7,878 nucleotides of DNA from contig PMLO01000140.1 in the NCBI GenBank assembly GCA_003158895.1, forward strand, positions 744-8,621, in the 5' to 3' direction. Each line of letters opens with the position of its first letter. Position 1 is the stretch's first letter. Made by a program: the position numbers and the translations under genes. The notes below the pieces were generated by a model. That model did not search any database and had not been told where the DNA came from. It saw only the letters and a program-made list of their open reading frames with translations. The stretch is from Propionibacteriaceae bacterium (lineage in GTDB: Bacteria; Actinomycetota; Actinomycetes; Propionibacteriales; Propionibacteriaceae). This document shows, piece by piece, positions 5,840 through 7,878 of this stretch.

Positions 5840-6856
5840 GTGGTGGCGGAGTTCAGCGTCGGTGGCGACGGGGCCGGGGAGTTGCTGGTTGCGCTCAATC
5901 CGGATCCAGAGTCGAAGCTGGGATACCTGATACGACTACCCCTCGGAACAGGCATGGTGTTCCGGACCTCTGACACGTGGCCCCGGCTGAAGGCGCTGTA
6001 CTGCCATCCGGTCGACCTCGACGACTGGCCCGACGACCCCGAGATCGTCGAACGGACCCCGGTCCGGTCGTGCGTACGTCGCGGCGCGGCCATCGACCTG
6101 GTGCTCGATCGGGGTCGGGAGAACCGTTCCCAAGTCGTCTTCACCACGGCCCGGGGTCGTGACATGGTGTTCTGGCAGTCGCCGCGCACCCGGAAACAGG
6201 CGCGGCCCCAGGTCACTACGCCGACGGCCCGCGCGGCAGGCGTCGCCGCCCTGGAGATCGTCGTCGACACCCGCGAGCAGTACGCGTACCGGTTCGGATC
6301 GCAGCAGGTCAGCACGGTCAAGCGGGCGTTGCCGTGCGGCGACTACGGACTGGTGGCCGGCGGGAAGCTGGTCGCAGCGGTGGAACGTAAGTCGTTGTCC
6401 GATCTGGTCTCCAGCCTGATGAACGGCACCCTGCGCTTCGCCCTCGCCGAGCTGGCCGCCCTGCCACGGGCAGCGGTCGTGGTCGAGGACCGCTACTCGA
6501 GCGTGTTCAAGCTCGACTGGGTACGTCCCGCTGTCGTGGCCGACGGTCTCGCCGAGCTGCAGGTCCGCTGGGCAGGGGTCCCGATCGTCTTCGCCGAGTC
6601 CCGCTCGCTGGCCGAGGAATGGGTCTACCGCTACCTCGCCGCCGCGCACGTCTGGGCCCAGGACGAGCTCGCGCTCGCCGAACGGCTCGGGCCCGGTGCC
6701 GTAGAGCTCGAAACCGCGACCGGACAGCTCGTCTCCGAGCCCGAGACCAGCGAGGTACGAACGTGGGCACGGGCGAACGGACTCACCGTCCCCGATCGTG
6801 GCCGCCTGCGACCGGGCATCTGGGCAGCCTGGCGGGCAGCTCACCCGACGACGTGA
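5840..6856 (+). CDS. ERCC4 (XPF-type) nuclease fused to an Lsr2 DNA-binding domain
   Basis: The product has 338 residues from GTG 5840 and three parts. Residues 1-130 form an N-terminal region (NPDPESKLGYLIRLPLG, TWPRLKALYCHPV, RSCVRRGAAIDLVLDRGREN) that I associate with actinobacterial ERCC4 proteins but cannot assign to a fold. Residues 139-270 are an ERCC4 nuclease domain: VDTRE (142-146), GDY (167-169) and ERKSLSD (182-188), the complete GD-Xn-ERK-X3-D signature of XPF/Mus81 endonucleases. Residues 305-334 (EVRTWARANG...DRGRLRP...WRAAHP) match the Lsr2 C-terminal domain, including the RGR minor-groove loop (320-322). Lsr2 binds AT-rich, often foreign, DNA, so it may replace the helix-hairpin-helix pair of XPF as the targeting module. 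Structure-specific repair or cutting of foreign DNA are both possible. The GTG at 5843 is equally good as a start. An upstream GTG at 5732 is unlikely, since codons between it and 5840 show no GC3 bias. No clear ribosome site is seen. Confidence 0.9.
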   Translation: MVAEFSVGGDGAGELLVALNPDPESKLGYLIRLPLGTGMVFRTSDTWPRLKALYCHPVDLDDWPDDPEIVERTPVRSCVRRGAAIDLVLDRGRENRSQVVFTTARGRDMVFWQSPRTRKQARPQVTTPTARAAGVAALEIVVDTREQYAYRFGSQQVSTVKRALPCGDYGLVAGGKLVAAVERKSLSDLVSSLMNGTLRFALAELAALPRAAVVVEDRYSSVFKLDWVRPAVVADGLAELQVRWAGVPIVFAESRSLAEEWVYRYLAAAHVWAQDELALAERLGPGAVELETATGQLVSEPETSEVRTWARANGLTVPDRGRLRPGIWAAWRAAHPTT

Positions 6857-6874
6857 CGGAGTCGTTGGGAGTTC

Positions 6875-6900
6875 GGCCTGATGTTCCACGTGACATGGCC
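6875..6900 (+). terminator. Weak hairpin after the nuclease gene
   Basis: GGCC and ATGT on the left pair with ACAT and GGCC on the right, with a two-base bulge and an eight-base loop. It starts 18 bases after the nuclease stop codon. No T tract follows, so termination is only suggested by position. Confidence 0.25.
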
Positions 6901-6989
6901 TCTCAGCTGCAAACTGTCCGCCCTCACCGCGCACGTCGTCACGATTGGCGAGGGCCGTGGATCTCGGTGCTCGGGACCCTCCGGGGTGC

Positions 6990-7014
6990 TATGACTGGCC
7001 ACGTCCACGACGTG
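6990..7014 (+). promoter_or_regulatory. Candidate -10 box and operator-like palindrome before the DUF4291 gene
   Basis: TATGAC (6990-6995) is a fair -10 box without a good -35. The perfect inverted repeat CACGTC-CAC-GACGTG (7000-7014) follows, at about the expected transcription start and two bases before the GGAG ribosome site (7017-7020). It could bind a repressor or fold to limit translation. Confidence 0.35.
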
Positions 7015-7028
7015 CAGGAGACGATCGG

Positions 7029-7679
7029 ATGAGTGCCAGTAGGGAGTCGCCCGGCGACGTCCCGTACCGGCAAGTGCGTGCGGTGTACGACGAGGAGAGC
7101 ATCACCGTCTATCAGGCCTTCGCCGCGGAGATCTCCGTTCCGGCCGTCCGTGCGGGCACTTTCGCCCACGCACCGTTCGGTCTCGACCGCATGACCTGGA
7201 TCAAGCCGTCGTTCCTGTGGATGATGTACAGGTCGGGGTGGGCGACCAAGCCTGGTCAGGAGCACGTCCTGTCCGTGCGCATCCGGCGTGACGGATTCGA
7301 GAAGGCCTTGTCACGCGCCGTCCTGAGCCACTTCGAGCCCGAGACCTATCCCGACCACGCGACCTGGGAGACGCTGAAGACCGCCAGCCCGGTACGCGTC
7401 CAGTGGGATCCCGAGCGTGACCTCACACTTCAGCAACTGCCGTGGCGATCGCTTCAGCTAGGGCTGAGCGGGTCGATCGTTCGCGAGTACGTCCACGACT
7501 GGGTCATCGGGATCGACGACATCACCGATCGCGCACGGGAGATCCACGAGGCCGTACGGCTCGGCCAGGTCGACGCGGCCCGCGCGGCGCTCCCGCAGGA
7601 ACGCCCGTACTCACTGCCGCTCGAACTCGCCGCTCACATCGGGGCGGGGCCTCGCGACGATCGCCGCCCCCGCTCGTAG
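7029..7679 (+). CDS. DUF4291 family protein
   Basis: The 216-residue product is soluble, without signal peptide or membrane segments. It carries the blocks I recognise for DUF4291: RAVYDEESITVYQAF (17-31), RMTWIKPSFLWMMYRSGW (54-71) followed by ATKPGQE, VQWDPERD (124-131), and RSLQLGLSG (140-148) with a final IDDITDRAREIH helix. Length is usual for the family, so it appears intact. The family is widespread in bacteria and occurs in some eukaryotes. I know of no established activity, and the invariant Arg, Trp and Lys residues suggest an enzyme acting on a phosphorylated or nucleic-acid ligand, which is speculation. ATG 7029 is supported by GGAG eight bases upstream; an in-frame ATG at 6945 lacks a ribosome site. 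The 172-base gap behind the nuclease gene argues for a separate promoter. The last 46 bases overlap the end of the convergent HEAT-repeat gene. Confidence 0.93.
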   Translation: MSASRESPGDVPYRQVRAVYDEESITVYQAFAAEISVPAVRAGTFAHAPFGLDRMTWIKPSFLWMMYRSGWATKPGQEHVLSVRIRRDGFEKALSRAVLSHFEPETYPDHATWETLKTASPVRVQWDPERDLTLQQLPWRSLQLGLSGSIVREYVHDWVIGIDDITDRAREIHEAVRLGQVDAARAALPQERPYSLPLELAAHIGAGPRDDRRPRS

Positions 7680-7878
7680 TCGACCTCCTCGCGAATCACG
7701 TCCGGCCCCTCGGTGGCGGCGGCGTCGAGGGCGGCCCACGCCTCATCCGTACCGATCGCAGCCAGCGCCCACACACACTTGACCGCGAGCGCCCGGAACT
7801 CGTCCCAGTCCGGCTCCCACTTCAGGGTGGCCGCGAGGCACTCGACGGACCTCGGGTCCTTGATCTCGCCCAGCGCTT
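7634..7878 (-). CDS. HEAT-repeat protein, C-terminal part, cut by the window end
   Basis: On the minus strand a frame is open from the window edge to the TGA at 7636-7634 and encodes 80 residues. The pattern LGEIKDPRSVECLAATLKW and then FRALAVKCVWALAAIGTDEA matches HEAT/PBS-lyase-type repeats: short helix pairs with a LG.I.D...V..L core and an AL..IG....A second helix. Such proteins are helical scaffolds that bind other proteins, and the repeats alone do not tell a function. Third positions are mostly G or C in the repeat part, which supports real coding. The last 16 residues are Arg-rich and run antiparallel into the DUF4291 gene, overlapping it by 46 bases. The start and any other domains lie outside the window. 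Confidence 0.82.
   Translation of the reverse strand, partial: ALGEIKDPRSVECLAATLKWEPDWDEFRALAVKCVWALAAIGTDEAWAALDAAATEGPDVIREEVDYERGRRSSRGPAPM

Overview
The window reads as chromosome of a high-GC actinobacterium: coding regions favour G or C strongly at third codon positions, several starts are GTG, and one gene ends in an Lsr2-type DNA-binding domain, a module known from Actinobacteria. I cannot fix the genus. There are eight genes, two of them cut by the window ends. I see no rRNA, tRNA, CRISPR array, insertion sequence or prophage.

Layout, left to right. Positions 1-270 hold the end of an L,D-transpeptidase gene (+), a cell-wall cross-linking enzyme. It converges on an SDR oxidoreductase gene (-, 351-1124) resembling gluconate 5-dehydrogenase. 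About 330 bases without a convincing gene follow, including a hairpin that could end the next gene. A LysR-family regulator (-, 1459-2364) and a ten-helix TDT/SLAC1-type transporter (+, 2481-3647) then diverge from a 116-base control region. That region carries a perfect inverted repeat and a consensus -35 box on the regulator side. The arrangement is classic for a regulator controlling its neighbour, and a sulfite-type anion efflux system is the most reasonable guess. The transporter converges across a strong hairpin on a large membrane-anchored phospholipase C/acid-phosphatase-type phosphoesterase gene (-, 3721-5388).

Positions 5389-5839 hold no convincing gene but several inverted repeats. 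Next come an XPF/ERCC4-type nuclease fused to an Lsr2 DNA-binding tail (+, 5840-6856) and a DUF4291 protein (+, 7029-7679). The latter overlaps tail to tail with the end of a HEAT-repeat protein gene (-, 7634 to the window end).

Apart from the regulator/transporter pair, the genes look like independent units rather than one pathway. The most noteworthy items are the ERCC4-Lsr2 fusion, a previously unremarked (to me) triple 34-residue cysteine-pair repeat inside the phosphoesterase, and the palindromes in the control regions. I do not see a clear new multi-gene system.
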